Shown here: positions 43,835-56,378 of the stretch, piece after piece
Numbering within the stretch: position 1 is the stretch's first letter
Layout: every line of letters starts with the position of its first letter
DNA from: Gremmenia infestans
Lineage: Eukaryota; Ascomycota; Leotiomycetes; Helotiales; Hamatocanthoscyphaceae
Length of the DNA stretch: 64,000 bases
Assembly (NCBI GenBank): GCA_032629725.1
Contig: JAFEVB010000018.1
Coordinates: forward strand, 1 to 64,000
Direction: 5' to 3'
Program-made: the position numbers and the translations under genes
The notes under the pieces: generated by a model
Told to the model about the DNA's origin: nothing
Seen by the model: only the letters and a program-made list of their open reading frames with translations
Databases searched by the model: none

Positions 43835-45983
43835 CTATTTCTCGAATTCCGATTCCAATTCCGAATCGGATTCAAACTCATCTTCACGCCTCTCGTTCTG
43901 CCCTCGATTTTCCAACCTAGGACCAATCCCCACAATCCTATTCTTCAACGCCTCCCCAACCACCTTCGGCCCCTTTTCCCTCTCTACCCTCTCCGCCTCC
44001 ACCCTCTTCGCTTCTGCGATCATCGCATCTACTGCTAGCACCCTTAGACCTTCTTGCCCCTTCCCCCCCAGTTCCGCCGCTATTCCCGGCGCCGCGCCCT
44101 GCAATTCATAAACTTCCATTGCGCGTATCCGCATCCTCGTCTCCCAGCCCCCTGGTCCCTCTCCCAATTCCATCTCCACCTCCCCTACATCACGATATCC
44201 ATCTCCACGTCCACTTCCATTTTCACTCTGCAAACTGCGTAAAACAGCAATCCCGGTCTCGAACTCGATAACAAGGCCTTTATCATCGGAGCTTAAACCG
44301 AATTGCAAGGTGCTGGAGGAAAGCGTGATCATGTCTGAGGTGAGAGACCATGTACGTTTAGGACGTAGGATTTGAAGGCTTGGCTCGAGTTGGAATATGG
44401 CGTGGGAGGTGCCGATCCGGAGGGTTGTTTCGTGTTCGGCTTCGGGTTCATTGTTGGATTTGGGTGGCCAGGGGAAGGGCATGGGAATTGCGAAGATTGC
44501 GGTTGTGGATATGGATGTGGATGTGGACTTAGAAGCAGGTGAAGTTATTAGTGGGAGGTCTAGGGAGCCGGTGAGGAAGAGGAGGGATGTTTTTTTGATG
44601 GTTGAGAGGGCGGTGGCGAAGGTTGTGGCGGAGAAGGTGGATGTTTCTGCGTAGGATGCTTTGAAGGCGGGGTTTTGGAGGGTGTATTGGAGTTTTTGGG
44701 GATATGTTGATCGTTGATGGGGGTAGGGTGGGTTGAGGAGGCCTAGGTATTGGATGCACGGGGATGACAAGAGATGGGTGGTATGAGGTTGGTCCGCGGG
44801 GGCTAAGGGTTTGACAAGTTAGCTCTTCTCGATTTTCAATGCTTCGGGGGTTTCAGGAGGATATAAGATCTGAATGGAAAGACCTTTGACGTCTGACTTG
44901 CCTTTAGTCTCTGAGGTGGTATTGGAGATGAAAGAGTTGAAAATAAGACGCATTTGAGATGGGAGGTTAATCTTGAAAGGATGTCAGTGTTTACATTGCC
45001 TAGCAGAGTGGACGAGACCCACAAGGTAATTACTCAAAATATTCTTGAAGATAGGCCATTCGATGTCGGTGTTTTCATCCGGGGCAAACCGCTGTAGGAT
45101 TGCCTTGGCCAGTATCTCGGGCAACTTCTCATCTGCATGATACGGGAAACGCGCAGTAGTGATCATGAAAGAGGCACCTAGCATTCCTTCGTTGGGTTGT
45201 ATACTTAGCAGCAGCGTAAGTAGGCTCAGAAACTCCCCGTGCGGTATACTATAGTCACTAGATACGGATATATTTGTACTATTCTGCGATACGGTAGGGT
45301 CCAATATCCTGCTTGCGTGGGGACGAAGTTCGTCCCGATATGTATATCCGTAAATAGCTCCTTGGGGGTGGACAAGGTGTAGGACGTCAAGCAGGTCATC
45401 TATTTGAGATTGTTGCTCGGCTTGCCCATTGTTTGGATCCTCCGCTGAAGATATGGTGGCAGTATGAATAGCTAGGCTTCGAAATATTCTCCATATATGG
45501 GACGATGACAGATCGCGGTCTGGATCGCTTTGAATTCCAGAGTCCCCAAGCTCGGTACATCCTAGACGTAAGGCACCATCAGTTGCCAAAAGCGCTACTG
45601 CGCGCTGAAAGGCAATACATTCGATTTGGTCAGGATGCTGCTCTGGAAAAGGAAAGTAGGCATGAAAATGGAAGCATCGCCATAGGACTGAAATATTTCC
45701 GTTGAGTGTAGCCGATATCGTTGACTGGTGGAAGTGATCCCGTAAAAAAGATGCTAGATCACCCTGACGCCAGTCTGACCAAGTGTCAGTCATGGTACAC
45801 GGTCAATGAGGAGTTGTAATCACATCGTCTATTATCGGTCGGATTGAGGGCACCATATCTATCAAATACGCTCACGAGTTTCGGCCCTGTATTTCGCAGC
45901 GCTGGCCCGAACTCGCTGATGCCTTCAAAGAGTTCAACTTTCAGGGCGTCCAAGACGGAAGCTGAGATTAGGTGAGTTTCCAT
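43835..45983 (-). CDS. TLDc-domain protein (Rtc5-like), four exons
   Basis: Reassembled by hand from frames that look like separate genes. Exons on the minus strand: 45983-45854, 45774-45023, 44971-44884 and 44802-43835; introns 79, 51, 81 bp. They join in frame to exactly 646 codons (645 residues), the size of fungal Rtc5-type proteins. The first two introns have CTGAC about 14 nt before their AG, and the third has CTAAC. The N-terminal half has YDWRQGDLASFLR and FHFHAYFPFPEQ, resembling the helical region before TLDc in that group. The segment EFLSLLTLLL...IEWPIFKNIL precedes the TLDc domain (about 335-570), which contains TLRIGTSHAIFQLEPSLQIL, like the FG.S...LFQL.P motif. The C-terminus is acidic and low-complexity. 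TLDc proteins regulate V-ATPase assembly in yeast; that role here is inference. The third intron's donor (GTCTTT) is weak. Alternative start: an upstream exon ending at about 46038. Confidence 0.72.
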
Positions 45984-46980
45984 GCCACACCGGTGTTATT
46001 GAATGTGGGAGACAACTTTGGAGGACTTTGCTTACCCTTGGTGGCACCCTTTAGCCATACTCGCCGAGGACGGTCTAACACCGCAACTATTCCATCGGAA
46101 AGCCCATTGGCCAAAAATGATAGCATTCTCAAATAGCTCTGTCTGGTACCATTTACATCCGGCAAAGCAAAGGAGTCTTCCGAAACTACAAACAGGTCTC
46201 GCTGCCTGCTCGCAACGATTATGAAAAGGATCCACAGCAGGAAAGCAAAACAGTGTCAATGCTAAAGTCGAGATCGGGTGGTGCGAATTAAGATCACATG
46301 GAGAGAATAAGTTTGATAACCCAATACTCTTTATTGACCAGCGAAAATAGACTGGAAAACCGTTGCTGTAGCCTGGAATCGTCGTTGCTCAGTCTCTTGA
46401 GATCTGGTGTTAGTGTTGGTACTGATGTTGGACCCTCTCTATCCGAGAAGCCTAGTGAGTAAGCGCAGGCCCCTTTAAAGGCCAGTCACGGGATATTGAA
46501 ATATGGAAAGCACTAGCATAACAAAAAGTCATATACCTAGGTAGGTAAGATACCTGATTTGCTTATCTAGTCGATCTATAATGCATCTCTCTTTCTTCTT
46601 CAATTACAAGTGAAGATGAAAATTTCGTATTAATTTTCCGAATAAGCGAAAAATAGGGGGATAAAACAAAAAAATGTGTGGAGAGAGAGATTCAGAGTGA
46701 GACTGGACAAACTGTCCCGACTGAGCTATCTGAAAATTATACCGAGACTAGCTATTACATATCAAAAAGCGTCCCGAGTTTCAAGGCCTTGATTCGGATT
46801 AAAAATTTGTCGTCCTCCTCCACATCCATCCAAATAGTAGACCATCCATACCCCCACGCGGCGGGAAAGCCAGACCTTGTACGATTTCCCAATATCCAAT
46901 ACTTCAGGGACAAAGCTCCATCTGTGATTATTGGACTCCAAGTACGCCTCTAAACCCTTCTAGCCCTCAGCCCTTAGCCC
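45984..46980. other. Intergenic region (1 kb)
   Basis: 5' side of the TLDc gene and 3' side of the PQ-loop gene (both minus). An optional extra 5' exon of the TLDc gene may lie at 46165-46038, because GTAAGC at its end would join in frame to SVLDALK. A short CCTTAGCCCTTAGCC run at the end is next to the PQ-loop stop. No other gene supported. Confidence 0.5.
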
Positions 46981-48022
46981 TTAGCCTTGCAACAACGGCG
47001 AAGTCTCGCTATGCATTGTCGCCTCATGCCCCCCTTCCCCTCTCTGGCGCATGCCAATCCAAAACAGAATTGCTTGGACAAGTGCATATATAACGTTATC
47101 GACAGTCGCCCAACCCACCAACGAATACCAGACAGAGAACGGTAGATCTCGGTCCCAATAATGGCCAGCTACTGTCATCCTGAATGGCCAATACGCTGCC
47201 ATCACTGCAAACACGACGGCCTGAACGGCCAGCCAGGTCATGCTCAACGCTCCATTATCTGGCCTCGAAAGAGTTTCTCGTGCCTGTGGTAACAGTGCGG
47301 CAACACCAAGTGCGGTGATAATGAGGTTGATGAAGAAATAGTGATCCCCTGAGAAAAGGGCTGCAAACCATTGGCGGTCCTGTTCAGGAGAGTCACCGGG
47401 GGGCGGGAGGGTGGACTCAAAGATCACTGGGACGATTGAGACGGCCAAGAATGCGGTATAGATGGTGAGTACAGCGGACTTTCGACCTCGACGCTCTGAA
47501 GAGTAATAAAGACACATCAGAAACCTTCACTCGGGTCAGTATTGCCTATTGGTTGAGACACTACCAGATGAAGCTTACAGTGTAATATTCAAGAAAAACA
47601 CCATGGCAAATTGAGCGAAATTGAGCCAGTCACCAGCCGTTGGTGGAGTGTTTATGATGGTATCCATGATATCGACATTGTCCACCACAAAATTCAGAGC
47701 AATAGTGAACTGCTCAGTGGCGGAGATGAGGTTGAAAAGTATGTAGTAAAGTGAGATGCCATTGCAGTTAACCCTCAAGAGAATGCGCCGATATTGGGGA
47801 ATGAAAGATACTAGGGTAAGGAATAGAAGTATCCTGCTCGACGTAAGCTGAAGAACGGGCATATATATTGCATGGGAAAACATACACTCTGATCACGATG
47901 CTCATGACAGCCATAATGGAATAGAACGTTGGAAGATAATAAGGGTAGGTGTAGAGACGTAACGTATAGAGAGATACTGCAAAACTGACCCCGAGGATAG
48001 AAAGAAGTAAAGGGGACTGCAA
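46981..48022 (-). CDS. PQ-loop repeat membrane protein
   Basis: Multi-pass membrane protein with a PQ-loop motif (VSFIPQYRRILL, then NGISLYYILFNLISA). The PQ-loop family includes lysosomal amino-acid exporters and SWEET-like carriers; the substrate is unknown here. Exons 47847-47579 and 47524-46981 are joined by a 54-bp intron with ACTGAC branch (NITL/FLMCLYYSSERRGRK). An upstream exon ending at 47888 (SILGVSFAVSLYTLRLY ... SIVIRV) is joined over a short 40-bp intron. About seven hydrophobic helices in total. The C-terminus HSETSPLLQ resembles a dileucine-type vacuolar sorting signal (ETSPLL). The true start is not settled: no ATG opens the first exon at 48022, so a further small 5' exon (perhaps beginning MRTAT near 48050) is likely. 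Confidence 0.75.
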
Positions 48023-49687
48023 AGCAACGGCTATTTACCGTTGCAGTTCGCATGCGGGTGCCTAAAGATATGTACAAGCATGTTTATTTCGGGCGCTATA
48101 ATGTGCCGAAACATGGAGATGTGGGAGGGGTGGGGTGGCTGACCAGGCACCCACGCGAATACAGCTTATCAATACATTGACATGATCGTAAGATTACTTC
48201 AATCTATCTACAAACACAAATAATATATATGCTCGTAAACCCGAATTATGTAAATTACTTCCGCCATTTCGGGCACTTGCAGGTGCAACCTTAATCTTTG
48301 CCACCATGGGTTAGAATAGCACTTTTGTGATTGGCCTTTTAGTACCGAGATATATGAGTACATGGGGTCGAGGTGAAGAGAATAGTCGGGCTATGTCGTG
48401 ATCTGGCATTTTAATAGGTTGAAAAAGGGACATCTATGAGCCAAGGAATTATAGAACTTGTAAAACAACTTGAAATGAAAAAGCCCTGCAGGGGGTCAAA
48501 GATAGTGTGCTAGAGGTGAAGTAAAATATCTCGCTTAAGGCTTAGGATGCATTAAAGAAAGGGGCAGGACTAACGAGAACTTGTCAGCTATTCTAACTAT
48601 CGTTCTGGCGCGTATGAAATCTATGGGGGAAAAAGATCATCTTGGGTTTGGGAGATCTTGGACTGGTCTGCAACCATGACATGTATTTAGAAGAATATAC
48701 GTACGATAAGTAAACAGTGCTCCCAGAGGTTGCATACTCGCCGGTATCACTTCGAGATAGGCGGTAAATATCGAGACACTAGTGCCCATAGTCGAGTACT
48801 AGGAGCAATATCTGTGAGAACAGGGCTTCAACAATTTACCAGTATATTCAATGCGATGCTGTGGATATTCAACATTTCTATATTGTAACGCTTCATAGTG
48901 GAGACTTAAACGTGGGCATTTGCCCATCTAAGCAGGACGCCCCTTCCAAAACTTGTCTTCGCGGTCAAAAATTGCACGTCAAAAAACTTAATCGGAGGAG
49001 CCGTACGAGAGCTAGCCTAAGTCCAATATGTGATACAACTGGATTTACGATAATCTTCAAGATTGGTAAAAGAAATGCCCTTCATCTTAGAAATGCGGCT
49101 ACGGGGACACTTGATATGGTTGGCGTAGTGACCTATGAGACCCCAATCCGCCATCCTGTAGGAACAATGCAGCATTTGATCGCATATAGCACTTGCTAGT
49201 AGATGATCTTAGTTATCTAAGGAATCCCCTTTGCTCTGCCTCACTTGAAATAAAGCATCACTGCTAGAGATAGAGATGGAGATTGCGTAACGATAACAGT
49301 AAGTTTGCTAATGAAAATAGGCTCTAGGTAGTACTCAACTTCGCTTGAAATAGCAAAGGGTAGGAAGAAACACTTGTTTATATTCTCAAGGCGTTCTATA
49401 CATCGCTACAAAGATGCGTTGGATCGAGGACGCTTCTGGCGGTCCGGTGGGTCACTCTTTCGAGGTTGAAGCCGAACATACGACTTGGCCCAAGCGCCCG
49501 AGAAGAGGGAAACCATCACGTGATTTAGGCGGTGAACATGAAGTTTGGCAGAATTAGGGTGGAAAGCTCTAGAAATACTTACAAGCTGGAGAATCTATTT
49601 GAATTCGACTTTTGTGCAAAACCTTCGATTTTTCGAACATACGATACCCAAATTTACCCTGCAAGCTTTTGAAATTCATATTCAATC
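48023..49687. other. Divergent intergenic region (1.66 kb)
   Basis: Between the PQ-loop gene (minus) and STI1 (plus). No gene supported; the 112-codon plus-strand frame at 48861-49199 has no recognisable domain or fungal-gene codon pattern. ATCACGTGAT lies at about 49516-49525. Since STI1 is heat-inducible in fungi, heat-shock elements would be expected in 49400-49680, but I could not name a convincing array of inverted GAA units. Confidence 0.5.
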
Positions 49688-51664
49688 ATGGCGGACGAAC
49701 TAAAAGCTCTTGGCAATAAGGCCATCGCGGAGAAGAACTTCGACGAGGCTATGTAAGTTGATGCCCCTCTGTTTACTCTCACGCGAGTCTTTCTTTCAGT
49801 GCGGCTCGAGGCTTTCGGGTTTTACATTGCTGTTTACCTTTGCTAATTCTACTACAGTGAAAAATTCACTGAAGCTATTGAAATCGAGCCTACGAACCAC
49901 ATCCTCTACTCCAATCGTTCGGCTGCCTTCGCCTCTAAGAAGGACTACCAGAATGCTTTGAACGATGCCAACAAAGTCACGGAAATAAAGCCAGACTGGG
50001 CCAAGGGTTGGGGACGTAAAGGTGCTGCACAACATGGACTCGGAGATCTAGTGGCGGCTCACGATGCGTACGAAGAGGGTCTAAAGCTCGACCCTAACAA
50101 TGCACAAAACAAGTCAGGCCTTGCATCTGTCAAGCGTGCCATTGATGCGGAAGCCAAAGAAGGTATGTTCAAGCTTTCTCTAAACCACTGTCTTTGCTCA
50201 CAGGGAATTTAGATGGTGTTACAGGCGATCCTCTTGGGGGTGGACTTGGTAATATGTTTACCGACCCACAGCTCTACCAGAAGCTCGCTGCCAATCCTAA
50301 GACCAGCAAATTCCTCGCAGATCCGTCGTTCATGATGAAGCTTCAGCAGCTGAAGCAAAATCCCAATGATACACAGTCAATGTTCCAGGATCCTCGAATG
50401 ATACAAGTCTTAGGTGTTCTCATGGGCGTGGATATGGATATGATGGGAGGTGGAATGCCCGGTGGACCTCCGGGTGGAGACGGCTCAGCGCCCACAGAAG
50501 CTGAGGAGGATGTCCCCATGCCAGATGCTCGGCCGGCCTCAACCCAACCACCAAACACTAAGGAGCCTGAGCCTGAGCCAGAACCAGAGCCGGAAGACAC
50601 CGAGGCACAGGAGAAAGCCAAAGCGAAGGCTGCAGCCGACGCAGAAAAGAAGCTTGGAACTGAGCAGTATAAGAAGAGGAATTTCGATGAAGCTATCGGA
50701 CACTATACCAAGGCCTGGGAACTGTACAAGGACATTACCTACCTCAACAACCTTGGCGCCGCGAACTTCGAAAAGGGAGACTACGAGGCAGCTATTAAGG
50801 CATGCGAGACAGCCGTCGAAGAGGGTCGCGAGATTTATGCCGATTTCAAGATGATCTCTAAGTCTTACGCGCGCATCGGTTCCTCGTACGAAAAGATGGG
50901 CGACTTCAACAAGGCCATTGAAAACTATCAAAAGTCACTCACCGAGCACCGAACTCCTGAGGTTGTTAACAAACTCCGCGCCGTCGAGAAGACCAAGATT
51001 GAGACTGCGAGAAACGCATATATCGACCCAGAGAAGGCAGAGGAGGCCCGCGAGCTCGGAAACAAGAAGTTCAAGGAAGCAGACTGGCCTGCTGCGGTAG
51101 AGGCTTACAGCGAGATGGTGAAGCGAGCACCCGATGACCCAAGAGGCTACAGCAACCGCGCTGCTGCGTTCATCAAGCTCCTCGAGTTTCCCAGTGCGAT
51201 TGAAGACTGTGACCGAGCTATCAAAAAGGATCACAAGTTCATCCGCGCCTATCTCCGGAAAGCGCAAGCCTATTTCGGCATGAGGGATTACTCCAAGTGT
51301 CTGGATGCCTGCACGGAAGCCTCCGAGGTAGATGAGACGAAGGCGAACGCTAGAGAGATTGAGCAGCAACAGCAGAAGGCGCTGTCTGCTATGTATTCTT
51401 CCAGGGAGAATGAGACCGAAGAAGAAACAAAGGAGCGAATCCAGCGGGACCCTGAGGTAAGTCAAACTCATACCTTTCATTCATGGACGAATCCCAGCTA
51501 ACTGTGGGCAGATATTGGGCATCATGCAAGACCCAATCATGCAAAGCATTCTGCAGCAAGCACAAGGCGACCCCGCTGCCCTGCAAGAGCATATGAGGAA
51601 CCCCGGTATCAAAGCCAAGATCCAGAAGCTGGTAGCGGCGGGTGTTATTCGAGTTGGAAGATAA
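49688..51664 (+). CDS. Sti1/Hop, Hsp70-Hsp90 co-chaperone
   Basis: Cytosolic adaptor that hands clients from Hsp70 to Hsp90. Four exons: 49688-49752, 49858-50162, 50213-51456 and 51512-51664 (introns 105, 50 and 55 bp), total 588 residues, almost the length of yeast Sti1. TPR1 spans about residues 3-115 (LKALGNKAIAEKNFDEAI, then YSNRSAAFASKKDYQNAL). The DP1/STI1 motif (about 140-195) reads DPQLYQKLAANPKTSKFL. A PEPEPEPEPE acidic-Pro linker follows. TPR2A starts near 265 (LGTEQYKKRNFDEAIGHYTK), TPR2B near 395 (ELGNKKFKEADWPAAVEAY) and DP2 is at the C-terminus (DPIMQSILQQAQGDP). The third exon can begin at 50213 (KEDGVTGDP, used here) or at 50204 (KEGNLDGVTGDP); both keep frame. Confidence 0.97.
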
Positions 51665-52794
51665 ACAAGACACCTTTTGGCTTTTGGGTAAAAACCTATG
51701 GGCCTGAATCATCTGCTCACTACGATGAACAAATGAATAATACCGCCGGGCGCCTAGGCAATAGCATATATATGATCGAGGAATTGCTCAAGGACATGAA
51801 ATGAGGCGAGCAAAATGAAAAGGCTTAGCAATGAGCTGGAAGCAACAGTCTTTGCTTCTTGATGTACTTGAGGTCTTGCTTAGTTTTTAGCGTTTTCTGT
51901 CAATGCATTGCCATGGAATCAAAACCTTGACGTTCTCTTATGAAGTTATTTTACTATGAGCTGGAATTTCGCTGAGACGACTAGGCCGAGCCTATCTTTG
52001 AAATATTGTCTGTAGATATGTTGCAGCAATATTGCCTAGTCACGTTTAGACATAGAAGGCTACTTGGGTACTGTATCATATAGTATCAAAGCGGCTAACC
52101 TGGCATATCATCTATAACTACCCACCATTGCCTTCCTCCACTCCCACAAACCACTAAATCTGCCTTTCTCTAGAAACACACAAATAACTCCAAACCACTC
52201 ACACCCTATACACCAAAATAACACCAATTTATCTATCGTTAAAACACAAAAGGCGCCCAGCCCACTTGCCCAAGTATTTCAGGACACATTGTGGTATGTA
52301 TCATCGAGTTGGAATCAAGAAAAAGAAAAGAAACTTCAATGCTTGGATGCTAGGGGTTGGTCTCTCCTGAGGTCACAAGTCGGCTACGGCTGACATAAAG
52401 GTTTTGTTGTGGTTTGATTTGGCAATTTGATATGTATGCATGTATGTGATGTTGGGATTGGGTATGATTACGAACCTTCGTCTACTCTTTTGGTTTTCCA
52501 AACAAATGGGTAGACCAGGGTCGAGACTACCATACGTGAAGGTATTGCTTAAGTAGCCAACTTCACATTTATCATTCATTCATGAAAAGAGTCAGGTATA
52601 AGAAAGAGTAACGCGATTTTATTCGATTCATTAGGGGACATGTGTCCAAGACAAACACCAAAGCCAAATCATTACCCAAGCCCAGATTCCCAAAATGAGT
52701 GACAATGCCATCGAGGCTCCTTCTCTCATGTTCTCATTCCATATCCCCTTCCAATAAACACATCCCCCTTTTACTCTTCATCGCCACCCAGCCT
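51665..52794. other. Convergent intergenic region (1.1 kb)
   Basis: 3' flanks of STI1 (plus) and the MARVEL protein (minus). No gene seen; the short minus-strand frame at 52373-52579 has no recognisable features. Confidence 0.6.
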
Positions 52795-53427
52795 CTAGAA
52801 CGAGCCCTCAACATCCTTGTACGGCGCTGCTGGCGCACCGCCTGTCTTTTGACGTCTCCACATGCAGACAGATGCAACGGCTGTCACGAAGAACAGGATA
52901 CAGAGCCCGATGGAGAGACCCCAGATAGACTTCATCTCGTAGCAGGTCGCCTTGGAAGCGCCAATCCAGACCCAGTAATTGGTAGCCTTCATATTGTCCT
53001 TGACAGACTCTACGAAATCGGAGGTGGACCCGGTGGATGAGAGTTGGTTGCAGTGGAGGTAGGAGATAGGCATGCCGGTCTTGACGGCGATGACGATGAG
53101 GGCGATCATGAGGAGGGAGTCGACGCCCGTGGAGAGAAGGAAGGAAAGTTGATTATCAAAGTAGAGGATGTAGCTTATGATTATGTAAAGGGCTGCGATG
53201 CAGGTCTGTGGGGGGTTTTGTTAGGAAGGTGAGAGATATTGAGGTGAGTAAGGGAGGCTTACGACTGTGAGGGTTCCGATGAGGACAGAGTGCGGTGCTT
53301 GCTGGACAGCTACGATTTCGGCGATGAAATTACTGGCCATTCCAATGATGGCGATGAGACAGACCATCTGCACGGCACGAGCGGCCGTGAAGAGATGGCC
53401 GAGCGCTCCGTATTGTGGTACAGGCAT
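52795..53427 (-). CDS. MARVEL-domain membrane protein
   Basis: Small four-helix membrane protein of 191 residues; exons 53427-53263 and 53205-52795, 57-bp intron, joined LTV/TCIAALYIIIS. Helices are at about 15-35 (VCLIAIIGMASNFIAEIV), 45-75, 80-100 (SLLMIALIVIAVKTG) and 150-172 (WGLSIGLCILFFVTAVASV), followed by a cytosolic basic patch WRRQK and a short tail. This arrangement is typical of fungal MARVEL/Nce102-like proteins, which sit in the plasma membrane or secretory vesicles. The exact role is unknown. The ATG at 53427 directly precedes the first conserved segment. Confidence 0.78.
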
Positions 53428-54751
53428 GATGATGATGATTTGAAGAAAAGAGTGGCCTTGAGATTTTGAAGGACTGTTGGACTGGGTATCTTGAATATAC
53501 TGGAGATTCTTGGTGAGTGAACCCAGGTATCTGGTACTACTGAGATAGTTTGGGTGGTGCTAAGTGACTGAAACTTGAAAAATTTATAAAAATCCCGTTG
53601 AAAAGATGGCCGTGGTGGCGAGGTCGATAAATGATATATCGAATGGACTTGCTGAGCTAGCAGCGAAGGAGTGAACAAAGTACAGAATGTCTGAAGAGAC
53701 TGTCCAAATTTCCAAGACCGAAGATAGAGAAGAGCAGCTTTTATAGTGGAGAGAAAACAATGAGATGAATGAGATGAAGAGAGAAGCAAACACAGCGGAC
53801 TCAACATACTTAAATATGCATTCACTTACTATAGAGTCTAGACCATTGAACCCTGTGTTGGAACAAAGAGTCCAGAACATCATGACTCTATAATTTTTGA
53901 TACAATGGAGTGTCGTGACAGGCGCTGTGTTGTCCAATGAAACTCGCTCACAGCTTGTGGTCTCACTGTCGGCGGGCGCTTCACAACCGACCCTCACGAA
54001 GCTCTAGGACTTTCAAACCCAATGAATCGCAATTTCAGCGCGTCAAAGGAAACCGCGTAACCGATAGACGACCAAGACACTGGCCATATTCATTAATGTC
54101 GGGAAGCTATTCTCGCCTTGTATTTGCGGAGCGTCCCGTGAGGATAGGCGCGATGGCGGGTCAAGTCTGCGCAAGCATTCGGAAACATTGAGGCTACCAG
54201 CGCGTTAAAAACTTGAGGCTGGTCCAATTGAGATGGTCTTGAGGCTCGTACAGACCCTTGAAGGCATTGAGAAACCGTAGACCTCAATTCAACAAGCATG
54301 TAAGGTTGTGATACTACCACAGGGTGGCAATTCAGTAGGCCTCAAAAGTCTCGACTTGATTCTTTTCACTGTTGGTAGAACCCTTGGGTCGTCCGTCTGA
54401 GTGGGACATTGTGGCATTGCTTGACATGAATACGTTGTTAAAACATTCGAGACAGCAAATGCTGGAACATGAGTTGGAATTGGTTGATGAAGAAAGAAGA
54501 AGATGGCAAGACACAAGGTCATTGATTGTTTTGAGATTCATTCTGATTGGTCGCGCAGTATGAATAATTTTGGTAGCCTCGTCCCCCTCCCCCTCCACAA
54601 AATTTCTATCGAGTCACAGTGAGGAACGGAACAGAACCAATTCATCTGATTCCCAGACCACCTTTGCTGTGTACAGCCTCATCATATCCCCATGTCAATC
54701 CCACCCCGGTAGCACACAAGTCTCGACATCTGCCATACAATCCTGTCAACA
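53428..54751. other. Divergent intergenic region (1.3 kb)
   Basis: Between the MARVEL gene (minus) and RPC34 (plus). No gene supported. Open frames here on both strands are short and have no recognisable domain. Confidence 0.55.
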
Positions 54752-55944
54752 ATGGCGTCTACCAGTGTTTCTGCACCAGCCGCCGCAGCTACACCACCAG
54801 CAGCGCCAGCCGCGGCCCCAGGCCACGACATTGCAGATTTGAAGAACAAAGTCTACGATGAGAGCGTCCGTCTCACCGAAGAAGACACCAAGGTCGTCTT
54901 CCACCAAAATGACATTCTCGACATGGAGTTCATGAGAGGGATAGACGTCAACACACTCCTCGCCATCATCAACGAGCTCCTCAAGGCGAAGCTATACAAG
55001 GTTGTTCAGGATGCAGATGGTATGGGCTGGAAGACGCGGACTCGGGAGGAGGCAAAAAGGTTCGTTCTTTCTATACTATCATACCGTTCAAAAATGCATA
55101 TTGACAACCTTTTCCCAACTATAGATACAGCACCCTGACCCCCGAGCAAGAAATGGTCTACTCCCACATCGACGAATCCGGCGCCGAAGGCATCTGGATC
55201 CGCACCGTGAAGATGCGCTCCAAATTGCACGACTCGGTCGTAAACGTAGCCCTGAAACAGCTCGAGAGCAAATCCCTTGTAACAACCATCAAATCCGTCG
55301 AGCACCCCACCCGCAAGATGTACATCAAGTCCACGATCCGGCCCAGCGAGCGCGCGACAGGCGGTCCCTTTTACACGGACGGAGAACTGGACGAGGAATT
55401 TGTCGATATGATGAAGAGGTATCTGGTGAAATATATCAGTGAGAAGAGTTTCTACCGCTCGAGCACGCTGTTGAAGAATGCAAACAAGACTATCAAGATG
55501 AGTGCTGAAGAAGCAAAGAGGGCGAGGAATAACGGTTTGGGGCCGCGGAGGCAAGCGCAGCCAGTTGATAGTGCGAGGGCGGCACGGATTAGAAATTATG
55601 AGAGTATGGTACCGATGCCGCATGGTTATGCTGGCTATCCGGGTGTGCACGAGATGACAGCTATGATTGAGGATCGCAATGTGACGAATACTACTTTGAC
55701 GGCGGCCGAGATCCAGCAATTGCTGGATGTGCTGTGCTTCGATGATCTTATTGAGAGAGTGGAGGGGGGGAAAGAGGGGTTCTCATATAGAGCTTTGAGG
55801 AAGTCTTTGTTGGATGATGAAGAGGGTGGGAGTGTGCTTACAGAGATGCCTTGTGGTCGGTGCCCTGTTTTCGATTTATGTGAGGAGGGAGGACCTGTGG
55901 CTCCTAGCAGTTGTATATATTACAATGACTGGCTAGAGTTATGA
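54752..55944 (+). CDS. RNA polymerase III subunit RPC6 (Rpc34/RPC39)
   Basis: Subunit of the initiation sub-complex of RNA polymerase III, needed for TFIIIB binding and promoter opening at tRNA and 5S genes. Two exons, 54752-55059 and 55125-55944, 65-bp intron, 375 residues, joined EEAKR/YSTLTPEQ. An Ala/Pro-rich head (1-24) is followed by winged-helix domains (about 28-100 and 105-180; VYSHIDESGAEGIW then LESKSLVTTIKSVEHP). A C-terminal Cys cluster has Cys346, Cys349, Cys355 and Cys366 (PCGRCPVFDLC, then CIYYNDWL), matching the 4Fe-4S site described for human RPC39. The start agrees with the conserved N-terminal helix position. Confidence 0.95.
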
Positions 55945-56231
55945 GGATGTCTTTGATGGCTTTGATTTTGATGCATAGCGTGGATAGATGGGTTCTGGAG
56001 TTTGGGAAGATACCACGGCGAAATGCAAGTCAAATTTGTATACATTATAGCAGTAGAAAATCACACATTCATAGAGCATTACAAAGCATAGTGTGGGTAC
56101 AATCAGTGTCATTTCCTACGAATCATGAACTTTTCGTCATCCCCTCGCTCACAACTGCCGAATCCATCCAGAGTTCAGAGATCCATGATTAACATGCTCA
56201 GGAGGGATATTCAGCTTCCTCCATTACTAAT

Positions 56232-56343
56232 TTACAACTGACCAGACTTGACAATGGTGGGCTTGTTAGTGTACTGGACCTTGCCACTGCCGCTGCCGGT
56301 TGCCTCAAGGGCCTTGACAACGTTCAATGAAGCCTCGTCAGCA

Positions 56344-56378
<35 letters not shown>

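Noticed and set aside
43835..44770. Separate 311-residue hypothetical gene on the minus strand
   Set aside because: Its frame begins with TTG rather than ATG and continues in frame from the upstream exons; it is the last exon of the TLDc gene.
46958..46988. Telomere-like CCCTTAGCCCTTAGCC run
   Set aside because: Only two or three imperfect units, not CCCTAA, and inside gene-rich DNA beside the PQ-loop stop codon.
48861..49199. 112-codon plus-strand frame
   Set aside because: No recognisable domain and codon use unlike neighbouring genes; probably chance.
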